Below, in pieces: positions 26,914 to 36,534 of a DNA stretch of 64,000 bases. The DNA comes from Diaphorobacter caeni. GTDB taxonomy: Bacteria; Pseudomonadota; Gammaproteobacteria; Burkholderiales; Burkholderiaceae_C. Each line of letters begins with the position of its first letter. The first letter of the stretch is position 1. The notes beneath the pieces are model-generated. The model was not told the DNA's origin. It searched no databases and saw only the letters and a list, made by a program, of their open reading frames with translations. The translations under genes and the position numbers were made by a program. The stretch spans positions 1 through 64,000 of the forward strand of contig NZ_JADKYZ010000005.1 of NCBI RefSeq assembly GCF_015354245.1, given 5' to 3'.

Positions 26914-27702
26914 TCAGGCGGCGGTGGTCGCGCCGTCCATGGTCCAGGCGGCGCCGCGCACTTCCTGTGCGTCGTCGGAGCACAGATACGAAGCCAGCGA
27001 GGCCAGTTGATCCACGGTGACGAAGCGGCCCGAGGGCTGGCGTGCGCCCAGCAGCATGCGCGTGGCGGCCTCATTGTCGAGCGATTCGCGTGCGGCGAGC
27101 GCGTCCACCTGCTTTTGCACCAGCGCGGTGAGCGCCCAGCCGGGGCAGATCGCATTGCAGGTGATGTCGGTGGTGGCGGTCTCGAGGGCCACCGACTTGG
27201 TCAGGCCGATCAGTCCGTGCTTGGTGGCGTTGTAGGCCACCTTGCCCGCGCGTCCGCGCAGACCGCTGATCGACGCCATGTTGATGATGCGGCCCCAGCC
27301 ATGCTTGCGCATGGCGGGCAGCGCAAGGCGGATGGTGTGGAAGCTCGCCGAGAGGTTGAGCGCCAGCATGTCGTTCCACTTGTCGACGGGGAAGTCCTCG
27401 ATGTTGCTCACGTGCTGCATGCCGGCGTTGTTGACCAGGATCTGGATCGCGCCATGGTCCTGCTCCACGGCGCGGATCATGGTCTCGATCTCGGCGGGAT
27501 TGCGCAGGTCGGCGCGCAGGTAGCGGGCGTTCACGCCATGGGCGGAGGCGATCTCCAGCGCCACCGCGCCGCCTTCCTCGTCGCTCACGATGCCGTTGAT
27601 CAACACGTCGGCGCCGTCGCGCGCCAGACGTTTGGCGATGGCATGGCCAATGCCGGAATTGCCACCCGTCACCAGGGCCACACGGTTCTTCAGATCTGCC
27701 AC
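26914..27702 (-). CDS. Short-chain dehydrogenase, 3-hydroxybutyrate dehydrogenase type
   Basis: NAD(P)-dependent SDR of about 262 aa. The cofactor loop is VTGGNSGIGHAIA, the NNAG motif is LVNNAG, and the catalytic Ser-Tyr-Lys are in MASISGLRGRAGKVAYNATKHG. The segment TKSVALETATTDITCNAICPGWALT resembles D-3-hydroxybutyrate dehydrogenases, which oxidise 3-hydroxybutyrate to acetoacetate. Acetoacetate is also a product of the neighbouring fumarylacetoacetase. I chose the GTG at 27702 (GGAGCA upstream) because BDH proteins begin near there; an ATG at 27738 adds 12 residues. It is first in the SDR-fahA-Bug operon and divergent from a LysR gene. Confidence 0.8.
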   Translation of the reverse strand: MADLKNRVALVTGGNSGIGHAIAKRLARDGADVLINGIVSDEEGGAVALEIASAHGVNARYLRADLRNPAEIETMIRAVEQDHGAIQILVNNAGMQHVSNIEDFPVDKWNDMLALNLSASFHTIRLALPAMRKHGWGRIINMASISGLRGRAGKVAYNATKHGLIGLTKSVALETATTDITCNAICPGWALTALVQKQVDALAARESLDNEAATRMLLGARQPSGRFVTVDQLASLASYLCSDDAQEVRGAAWTMDGATTAA

Positions 27703-27821
27703 TTTTTGCTGCTCCAGAATTTTTTCAACTGCGGGCATCGTAGAAATCGTGGGTTCATATGTCCAATACTCAATTTCGCCCTGATTTATATTCACTGCGT
27801 CTTAATCAGTGGGCGCAGATC
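27703..27821. promoter_or_regulatory. Divergent promoter region of the SDR operon and its LysR regulator
   Basis: AT-rich region between head-to-head genes. It must hold the operon promoter, the LysR promoter and probably the LysR binding sites. No single operator could be defined by eye. Confidence 0.45.
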
Positions 27822-28724
27822 ATGGAATTGCGGCATTTGAGAGGTTTTTTGGCGGTGGCGCAGGAGCAGAGCTTCACCCGTGCGGCCGAAAAGCTGCACA
27901 TGGCGCAGCCGCCGCTGAGCCAGCGCATTCGCGAGCTGGAGGAGGCGCTCGGTGTGAAGCTCTTCGAGCGTTGCACCCGCCGCGTGCACCTCACGCAGGC
28001 GGGCGAGACCTTTCTGGAGGGCGTGCAGTCGCTGTTTCTGCAGCTCGACAAGGCGGTGGAGGCCTGTCGGCTGGTGGAGCGCGGCGACACCGGCATGCTG
28101 CGCGTGGGCTACACCGGCCGCGCCAGCCAGCAACTGCTGCCGCGCGTGGTGCTGCATTTCCGCCAGCGCTATCCCGATGTGCAGCTCGACATTCAGGGAC
28201 CGCATCCCACGGGGCTGCTGCGCTCGCGGCTGCTGGATGGGCAGCTGGATGTGGCGCTGTGCTTTCTGCCGCTGCGCGATACGCAGATCGACGCACGCAG
28301 CTTCATCAGCAGCGAATTCGTGCTCGCGCTGCCCGCCAGTCATCCGCTGGCTGGGGCGGCGCATGTGCCGCTCGAGGCGCTGGCCGACGCGCCGTTTGTC
28401 GGCTACCCGTCCAACCAGGGCTTTCATCTGCGCGACGTCATGGACGCCGCCTGCCGCGACGCGGGTTTCACTCCGCATGTGGTGCACGAGAGCGAGACCT
28501 CGCAGGTGCTGATCTGCCACATCGCGGCGGGCACGGGCGTCTCGGTCATTCCCGCCGAGCTGCAGGCGCTGGAGCACTTGGGCGGCGTGGTGTTCAAGTC
28601 GCTGGGCGACGACGCACCGCGCCTTGAACACGGCATGGCCTGGCTCAAGAGCAACCGCAACCCCGCGCTGCGCAATTTGCTGGGGCTTGATCTGAGCGAA
28701 AACCCCTCGCCGGGCACGCGGTAG
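27822..28724 (+). CDS. LysR-family transcription regulator
   Basis: A 300-aa regulator starting MELRHLRGFLAVAQEQSFTRAAEKL, with the helix-turn-helix continuing HMAQPPLSQRIRELEEALG. This is the BenM/CatR/CbnR-like branch, common for aromatic and acid catabolism. The effector domain spans about 90-295. The ATG at 27822 is chosen because family proteins begin with ME-LRHLR; the extra upstream codons are intergenic. It most likely controls the divergent SDR-fahA-Bug operon. Confidence 0.88.
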   Translation: MELRHLRGFLAVAQEQSFTRAAEKLHMAQPPLSQRIRELEEALGVKLFERCTRRVHLTQAGETFLEGVQSLFLQLDKAVEACRLVERGDTGMLRVGYTGRASQQLLPRVVLHFRQRYPDVQLDIQGPHPTGLLRSRLLDGQLDVALCFLPLRDTQIDARSFISSEFVLALPASHPLAGAAHVPLEALADAPFVGYPSNQGFHLRDVMDAACRDAGFTPHVVHESETSQVLICHIAAGTGVSVIPAELQALEHLGGVVFKSLGDDAPRLEHGMAWLKSNRNPALRNLLGLDLSENPSPGTR

Positions 28725-28809
28725 CACAATAGAGGGCTGGGGGCGGTTGCTTTCCGCTCCGCCTTCACACTGGCCAATGGTCCCGCAATCCCTTCATTGC
28801 AAGGGCAGC

Positions 28810-30702
<1,893 letters not shown>

Positions 30703-31233
30703 GTTCGACATCCGCCAAATCGTCGGCGGGCCTCCCATGAAGCGACCACGGGCCCTCGTCTTGCTGACGGCCCGTTGGGCTCCGGCAACCGAATCAAGCC
30801 CCACTTCAATTTGACTAACGAGATGTGGTCAGCTCTTGGTGTAATTTATTGTAAACAAATGGGAATAATTGCTAGCATGCCGTGAGTTCACGCGTTCATT
30901 CCATGGAGAGATGTGCTGTGTCTCCATTGAGTGTGGTCTCGGGCGGCACGGGCATTCTTTCGAAAAACGAGGTGGTGGAGTCCGGTAATGACGATGTGCA
31001 GGTGCAGCAGTTGCAAGGTGCGATGCGGCAGTTCATGCAACAGAGTCTGATTCAGGAATGAGCATTCCGGGTGCCTCAGAGCCGTCCAATCGATCGCGGC
31101 TGCTGACGCTTTTCTGTCTGGTCAATTTGGGCGAATTTGAGGCTTGATTTAGGCTGGATAGAGGGGATTTAAGTCCGAATTGTTATCATCGACGGTTTGC
31201 ACAGACAGATATTTTGGAACTTTGGAGAAACCT
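30703..31233. other. 531-bp intergenic region after recQ
   Basis: It holds a hairpin ACGGGCC / GGCCCGT (30748-30775) and an AT-rich promoter-like stretch (30810-30895). A possible 47-aa reading frame (30918-31061) and the upstream region of the exported protein at 31234 complete it. No RNA gene was recognised. Confidence 0.4.
30918..31061 (+). CDS. Possible small protein, 47 aa
   Basis: A GTG-started frame ends with TGA and encodes a polar, glutamine-rich peptide (DDVQVQQLQGAMRQFMQQSL). GGAGAG lies 8 nt before the GTG, and an AT-rich promoter-like stretch is upstream. It is not recognised, and may be a remnant of a longer gene. Confidence 0.3.
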   Translation: MSPLSVVSGGTGILSKNEVVESGNDDVQVQQLQGAMRQFMQQSLIQE

Positions 31234-32061
31234 ATGTTGAAGAAATTCGTCCTGATTGGCGGTCTTTTGGGCGCGAGCATGGCCCAGGCTTTTGCCCCGC
31301 AGGCAGGTGTGTGGGTGATTACCGCTGAAAACAACGGCCAGCCAGGTCGCGGCATGGCATTGGACGTTCAGGGCGATAAGCTCGTGATGCAGATGTATGC
31401 ATACGACTCGGCAGGCAATCCCACCTTCTATCTGACTTCCGGCACGCTCGCGGACAACGCGTTCACCGGCAAGCTCCACCAATACCGTGGCGGCCGCTAT
31501 TTCGGCAGCGGCGCTCTGGTGGGCGAGGAAACCGCCGAGGCGGGCCAAGTCACGCTGCGCTTCGACTCGGGCGTGAAAGGGTACGTGAAGTTCCCGAACG
31601 AGGAAGAAAAGGCCATTTCCCGTTTCCAGTTCAACTACAACACCGATCCCGAGAGCCTCAAGGGCCAGTGGCTGATGACTTCGGTGGGCGATCTGGGCAT
31701 CACGACCGAGTTCTACAAGCTCGATACCCCCACGACGGGCTCCGGCACCGGCACGGGCATGATGTCCACCAGCGACAAGCGCTTCGGCTGCGAGAACATC
31801 ATTTACGGTGACCACGCAGGCTCCGTGCAGTGCACCAAACGTGATGCGAACACGCAGATCATGCGCATCTACCGATTCGCCTACAGCGTGAACGAAGGTG
31901 AAGGCGTTGCCGGAACGCTGTCCAAGCCAGGCACGGATCTGCTGTACGTGCGTCGTCTGACCACGGCTGGCTCGGTCGGCACCGGCATCACGATGAAGAA
32001 CGACGTGGCGCCTACGGTGGAAAACATCACCAAGACCCAACTGGCGAACGAAGCGAAGTAA
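31234..32061 (+). CDS. Exported protein, paralog A of a flanking pair
   Basis: A 275-aa secreted protein with signal peptide MLKKFVLIGGLLGASMAQAFA. The mature start PQAGVWVITAENNGQPGRG is followed by LVMQMYAYDSAGNPTFYLTSG, a beta-rich pattern. TTTGGAGAAA precedes the ATG. It is clearly homologous to the frameshifted gene at 35502: both share QxGxW-xxTAEN-G-PGRG, YLTSG-L-DN-TGKL-YRGGR-FGSG, SGV-G--FP---EK-ISRF and KRF/YQ-CE-I. The family is not recognised. A strong terminator follows. The two copies flank the nuclease-helicase operon. Confidence 0.75.
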   Translation: MLKKFVLIGGLLGASMAQAFAPQAGVWVITAENNGQPGRGMALDVQGDKLVMQMYAYDSAGNPTFYLTSGTLADNAFTGKLHQYRGGRYFGSGALVGEETAEAGQVTLRFDSGVKGYVKFPNEEEKAISRFQFNYNTDPESLKGQWLMTSVGDLGITTEFYKLDTPTTGSGTGTGMMSTSDKRFGCENIIYGDHAGSVQCTKRDANTQIMRIYRFAYSVNEGEGVAGTLSKPGTDLLYVRRLTTAGSVGTGITMKNDVAPTVENITKTQLANEAK

Positions 32062-32086
32062 TTTCTTCCTTCAGTTCACAGAACCG

Positions 32087-32120
32087 GCCCGCCGCTCCAT
32101 GAGTCCGGCGGGCTTTTTTT
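32087..32120 (+). terminator. Terminator after exported paralog A
   Basis: Stem GCCCGCCG / CGGCGGGC with an 11-nt loop and a TTTTTTT run. It separates this gene from the SOS-box operon. Confidence 0.9.
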
Positions 32121-32152
32121 CGTCCGCGCATCCTGCTTGGCAGAATCAATGA

Positions 32153-32168
32153 CTGTATATAAAATCAG
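32153..32168 (+). promoter_or_regulatory. LexA (SOS) box
   Basis: CTG-N10-CAG within ACTGTATATAAAATCAGTA. It matches 16 of 20 positions of the E. coli-type LexA consensus and ends 6 nt before the start codon of the nuclease gene. The TATA-rich core could also serve as a -10 element, so bound LexA would block transcription and translation initiation directly. Confidence 0.75.
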
Positions 32169-32174
32169 TATTCG

Positions 32175-33050
32175 ATGTCTGCTTTGCCGCCTCAGCGGGC
32201 CCTCTCCCGCCACCACCGCACCCGCCTGATGCAGATCTGGCGCTCGGCGGGCTGGCCGTGTCAGGACGCGGTGGAGATTGAACTGCTGGCCGCCGGGCTC
32301 GTGCGGCTGCAGGTCTCGCATGAGGGGCATGATCAGTTGCGTTTGACCGATGCGGCCATTGCGTTGCTGGCCGATGCGCGGCAGAAGGGGCTGCGCTCGG
32401 CCACGTTGCACGACCGGATCGAGCACCGGTTTGCGCAGCGGCATCTGCTGCCGCAGGGGCGCATCGTGTGGCGCGAGCTGATGCTGCGTGCGGCGCTGGA
32501 GGAGGAGGCCGGGTCGGCGATCGAACCCGAGGACGCTTCGCTGCTGCCGGCCGATGCTCCCGCGAGCGACATGCTCTGGGCCGACGAGTCGCAGCTGCCG
32601 GTGCCGCTCAGGCGTGCGGCCAGAAGGGTCTGGCGGGTGGCGCGGCCCGATCTGTTTTCGGTGCGCAATACCTCGGTGCCGCGCTATCTGCATCCGCAGG
32701 TGCATGAGGTCAAGGCGAGCCGTGCCGATCTGCTCTCGGATCTGCGCCATCGGGCCAAACGGCTTGCGTACCAGTGGCTCAGCGAGGAGTGCCACTACGT
32801 CTTTCCCGCAGGCATCGCCGAGCCCGAGGAGCTGCCCGAGGAATTCGGCGTCTGGGTGATGCACGGCGACGTGGACGATGCGCCGCGCTTCGAGCAGCTG
32901 CGCGCCGCCCGGCATGTGCGTTGCAGTCTGCCGTTCACGGTGTGGATGGCATTGTGCAAGGCCACGCCGCTGGCGCGCGACGAGGAACTGCGCCATGCGC
33001 AGGAGCAGCTTGGATCCCCCTGCGATGACGCCGATGCCGCGCTTGGCTGA
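32175..33050 (+). CDS. Winged-helix plus PD-(D/E)XK nuclease-like protein
   Basis: A 291-aa cytoplasmic protein. Residues about 15-75 (RLMQIWRSAGWPCQ...LRLTDAAIALLADA) look like a winged helix. The second half has a PD-(D/E)XK core: PD at 158-159, then HEVKASRADL with E178 and K180. Hydrophobic strands (CHYVFPAG, EFGVWVM) typical of this fold follow. The arrangement EVK-x-SRADLLSD resembles MmcB-like DNA-repair nucleases. The gene starts 6 nt after a LexA box and its 3' end overlaps the helicase gene by 26 bp. I infer an SOS-induced DNA nuclease or binding partner for the helicase. Confidence 0.7.
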   Translation: MSALPPQRALSRHHRTRLMQIWRSAGWPCQDAVEIELLAAGLVRLQVSHEGHDQLRLTDAAIALLADARQKGLRSATLHDRIEHRFAQRHLLPQGRIVWRELMLRAALEEEAGSAIEPEDASLLPADAPASDMLWADESQLPVPLRRAARRVWRVARPDLFSVRNTSVPRYLHPQVHEVKASRADLLSDLRHRAKRLAYQWLSEECHYVFPAGIAEPEELPEEFGVWVMHGDVDDAPRFEQLRAARHVRCSLPFTVWMALCKATPLARDEELRHAQEQLGSPCDDADAALG

Positions 33051-35355
33051 GCCCGAGGGGCTCGTCTACAGCGTCGCGGTGCGCGAGCTGTGCGCGTTCA
33101 CGGCCAAGACGGGCGATCTGGATCTGCGCTTCACGCCCGCGCCGAGCGCGCAGGAGGGCATCGCGGGGCATGGCAAGGTGACGGCCAGGCGCGATGCGGT
33201 GAACTATGAATCGGAGATCTCGCTCGCCAGCCGGTTTGAGAATCTGCTGGTGCGTGGCCGCGCCGACGGCTTTGATGCCAAGGCGTGTCAGCTCGAGGAA
33301 ATCAAGACCTTCAAGGGGCGTCTCGATCGCCAGTCGTCCGCGCAGCGCGAGCTGCACTGGGCGCAGGCACGCGTCTACGGCTGGCTGATGTGCGAGGCGC
33401 GTGGCTTTGCGTCGCTCGACATCGCGCTGGTGTATTTCGACATCGACAGCGAGCGCGAAACGGCGTTCACCGAAAGCTGGAGCCGTGATGCGCTGCGGGC
33501 TTTTTTCGAGGCGCAATGCCGGAAATTCGTCGCTTGGGCGCAGCTCGAGGCCGAGCACCGCGTGCGGCGCGACGCGGCGCTGCGCGCACTGGCGTTCGCG
33601 CACCCGGAATTCCGCGCGGGCCAGCGCGAACTGGCCGAGGGCGTGTACCGCGCGACGACCAAGGGACGCGTGCTGCTCGCGCAGGCGCCGACCGGGATCG
33701 GCAAGACGGCGGGCACGATTTTTCCAGCCTTGAAGGCGATGCCGGGGCAGTCCATCGACCGGCTGTTCTATCTGTCGGCCAAGACGTCCGGGCGGCAGTT
33801 GGCGCTCAATGCGCTGAGCGAGTTGCGCGGCCACGGCGGTGCATGCATTCGCGTGCTCGAGATGGTGGCGCGCGAGAAGGCCTGCGAGAACCCCGGCAGC
33901 GCCTGCCATGGCGATGCCTGCCCGCTCGCGCGCGGTTTTTACGACCGCCTGCCTGAAGCGCGCGCCGATGCGCTTGCCGAGCCCGCGCAGCTGCTCGATC
34001 AGGAGAGCGTGCGCTCGGTCGCGCTGGTGCATGGCATCTGCCCGTACTACCTGTCGCAGGAGCTGGCGCGCTGGGTCGACGTGGTGGTCGGCGACTACAA
34101 CTATTTCTTCGATTTTGGCGGGCTGCTGCACGCGCTCACCCTGGCCAACGACTGGCGCGTGGCGCTGCTGGTCGACGAGGCGCACAACCTGACCGACCGC
34201 GCGCGCAGCATGTACAGCGCCACGCTGTCGCCGCAGGCGCTCAAGCTTGCCTCGCAGTCCGGCACCGCCGAATCTGCGCCGCGCGTGAAGAAGGCGCTCG
34301 CGGCCGTCAAGCGCCAATGGAGCGCGATGAACAAGGAGCAGTCGGCGGATTACGCGGTGCACGAAGTCTTTCCCGCCAAGCTGCTCGGCGCGCTCACGCA
34401 GTGCATGCAGGCCATCGGCGAACATTTCGCGGACCACCCCGACACGCTGGACGCCGATGTGCAGGCATTTCAGTGGGAGGTGCTGCAGGTGCTGCGCCTG
34501 CTCGAGACCTTCGGCGAGCATTCGATCATCGACACGCAGCGCCCGCGAGGCCCAAGCGCCCGGCAGGCCAAGCCGGGCGAGACCGACATCAGCGTTCGCA
34601 ACATCGTGCCCGCGCCCCATTTGGCCGAGCGCTGGTCCAGGGTGCACGCGGCCACGCTGTTCTCCGCGACGCTCACGCCCATGGAGTTCCATGCCGATCT
34701 GCTGGGGCTGCCCGAGCCGCACGCGACGCTCGACGTGGGCTCGCCGTTTCGCGCGGAGCAGCTATCGGTGCAGGTGGCGCGGCACATCTCCACGCGCTAT
34801 GCGCACCGCGGCGCGTCCATCGCGCCGATGGTGCAGCTCATGGCCGCGCAGTTCGCCGCACGGCCTGGCAACTATCTGGCGTTCTTCAGTAGCTATGAGT
34901 ATCTCGAACAGGCGGCCGAAGCGCTCGCGCGCCAGCATCCCGAGATCACGCTCTGGCGCCAGTCGCGCCGCATGGGCGAGGCGCAGCAGCGCGAGTTTCT
35001 GCAGCAGTTCACCGAGCGCAGTCAGGGCATCGGCTTCGCGGTGCTGGGCGGCGCGTTCGCTGAGGGCATCGACCTGCCCGGCAAGCGCCTGATCGGCGCG
35101 TTTCTCGCCACGCTCGGCCTGCCGCAGTTCAACCCGGTGAACGAGCAGATCAGCGCACGCATGGAGCGGCTGTTCGCAGGGCGGGGGTACGACTATGCGT
35201 ATCTCTATCCGGGACTGCAGAAGGTGGTGCAGGCAGCGGGGCGGGTGATCCGCACGCCGCAGGACGAGGGCGTGGTGCATCTGATCGACGACCGTTTTGC
35301 AAGGGCCGAAGTGCGCAGGCTGCTGCCCGCGTGGTGGTCCGTGCGGCTTGATTGA
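33025..35355 (+). CDS. RecB-type nuclease fused to an XPD/DinG-like Fe-S helicase
   Basis: A 776-aa protein. The N-terminal 180 residues carry a RecB-family nuclease signature: H49, D81 in VRGRADGFD, E92/K94 in LEEIKTFKG, and the QxxxY motif in AQARVYGW (Q114-Y118). The rest is an SF2 helicase of the XPD/DinG group. Walker A is QAPTGIGKT (about 220-228) and the DEAH box is LLVDEAHN. Four cysteines fit the Fe-S cluster (KACENPG, SACHGDAC, then GICPYYLS), and motif VI is QAAGRVIRTPQDEG. It probably unwinds 5'-3' and cuts DNA during repair. It overlaps the upstream nuclease gene and shares its LexA box. The start codon is uncertain; ATG at 33034 is an alternative. Confidence 0.82.
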   Translation: MTPMPRLAEPEGLVYSVAVRELCAFTAKTGDLDLRFTPAPSAQEGIAGHGKVTARRDAVNYESEISLASRFENLLVRGRADGFDAKACQLEEIKTFKGRLDRQSSAQRELHWAQARVYGWLMCEARGFASLDIALVYFDIDSERETAFTESWSRDALRAFFEAQCRKFVAWAQLEAEHRVRRDAALRALAFAHPEFRAGQRELAEGVYRATTKGRVLLAQAPTGIGKTAGTIFPALKAMPGQSIDRLFYLSAKTSGRQLALNALSELRGHGGACIRVLEMVAREKACENPGSACHGDACPLARGFYDRLPEARADALAEPAQLLDQESVRSVALVHGICPYYLSQELARWVDVVVGDYNYFFDFGGLLHALTLANDWRVALLVDEAHNLTDRARSMYSATLSPQALKLASQSGTAESAPRVKKALAAVKRQWSAMNKEQSADYAVHEVFPAKLLGALTQCMQAIGEHFADHPDTLDADVQAFQWEVLQVLRLLETFGEHSIIDTQRPRGPSARQAKPGETDISVRNIVPAPHLAERWSRVHAATLFSATLTPMEFHADLLGLPEPHATLDVGSPFRAEQLSVQVARHISTRYAHRGASIAPMVQLMAAQFAARPGNYLAFFSSYEYLEQAAEALARQHPEITLWRQSRRMGEAQQREFLQQFTERSQGIGFAVLGGAFAEGIDLPGKRLIGAFLATLGLPQFNPVNEQISARMERLFAGRGYDYAYLYPGLQKVVQAAGRVIRTPQDEGVVHLIDDRFARAEVRRLLPAWWSVRLD

Positions 35356-35501
35356 CCGTTTGGTGCAAAGCCCCCGAGAGATGAGCGAATGCTGACGAAA
35401 ATGGGTGGCAAGCGTCTGTAAATCACTCACAATTGCACACATATACACAACATGGTTGCCCAGGGCGGTGACCGACTCCGGATTCGGAGTGCATCGGAGC
35501 A

Positions 35502-36424
35502 ATGAAGAACATGCTGAAGAAATGGACGATGGCCGTGGCCATGCTGGGAATGGGCGCGGGTTTTGTGGGTACGGCGCAGGCCTGGGGACCGCAGACGGGC
35601 ATCTGGAGCGTCACTGCCGAAAACAGTGGCAAGCCCGGACGTGGCTTCAACATCGACATCCAGGACGACACGCTCGTCATGCAGGTGTACGCGTACGAGC
35701 GCGACGGCACTCCCACTTTCTATCTCACGTCGGGCAAGTTGGTCGACAACCGGTACACGGGCAAGCTCAACAAGTACCGTGGTGGTCGCTTCTTCGGCAG
35801 CGGCGATCTGAGTGGCCTGGACAACGGAAATGCCGGCGATGTCAGGATGCGCTTCACTTCGGGCGTGACGGCTTCATCCAGTTCCCGGGCGAGCCTGAAA
35901 AGGAGATTTCGCGATTCCGGTTCGGGGAGCACACCACACAGGCTAGCCTGCGCGGCATCTGGCTGCTCGCGGGCATCAGTCGTGCGGGAGCGGACCACGA
36001 CACGGTGGATTACTTTTCGATGGAGGTGGCCGGCAATGCCACATCGAACGGCTCGGGTGCGATGTATTCATCCGACTATCAGTACTCGTGCGAGCACATT
36101 GTGCGCGGCGTGAACGGCGGATTGGTGATGTGCCTGAAATACTATCCGGACGGATCGTTCAAGCGCGCCAACTTCTTCGAGCTGAGCGTCAAGGACGGCG
36201 AGGGCTACGCCTACGGCCCCAATGGGTCCGGCAGCAATTCGGACAATCTGCACGTCAAGCGCGTGACGAACACGGCGGGTGATTTCACCGGCCTGTATCT
36301 CAAGTCCGCGCCCGCCATCGAGCCCGAGCGTCTTCAGCGCATGCGGCAGGTGGCCGAGGACATCTCGTTGCAACCGGTGGATCGCTCGCTGATCTCGGGC
36401 GCTGAACAGAACGCGAACGACTAG
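35502..36424 (+). pseudogene. Exported protein, paralog B, with a -1 frameshift
   Basis: Homolog of the gene at 31234. It begins with signal peptide MLKKWTMAVAMLGMGAGFVGTAQA, and TGIWSVTAENSGKPGRG and YRGGRFFGSG follow. At 35868-35870 the frame breaks. Codons up to RMRFTSGV are in one frame, then GFIQFPGEPEKEISRF continues in another and runs to the stop at 36424. Alignment with paralog A (SGVKGYVKFPNEEEKAISRF) shows that exactly one base is missing. As written, translation would stop at 36113 after a scrambled tail. Full length would be about 307 aa. It could be a recent pseudogene, phase variation or a sequencing error. Confidence 0.75.
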
Positions 36425-36534
36425 CCGCAGCCGGGCACACCTGCCCGCTCTTGCGCCGCAAGGAGGGAAGTCCCGGTGCCAATGACGCGCCATCGGGCCA
36501 CAATGCCAGCGATGGACTCACACGAGGATGCAGC

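Noticed and set aside
30840-30890. Possible Fur box near GGGAATAATTGC
   Set aside because: Only 9 of 14 informative positions match a 7-1-7 Fur site and no iron gene is downstream.
32935-34722. A 595-codon minus-strand frame within the helicase gene
   Set aside because: The helicase carries all expected motifs; the antisense frame has only Arg/Gln/His-rich composition.
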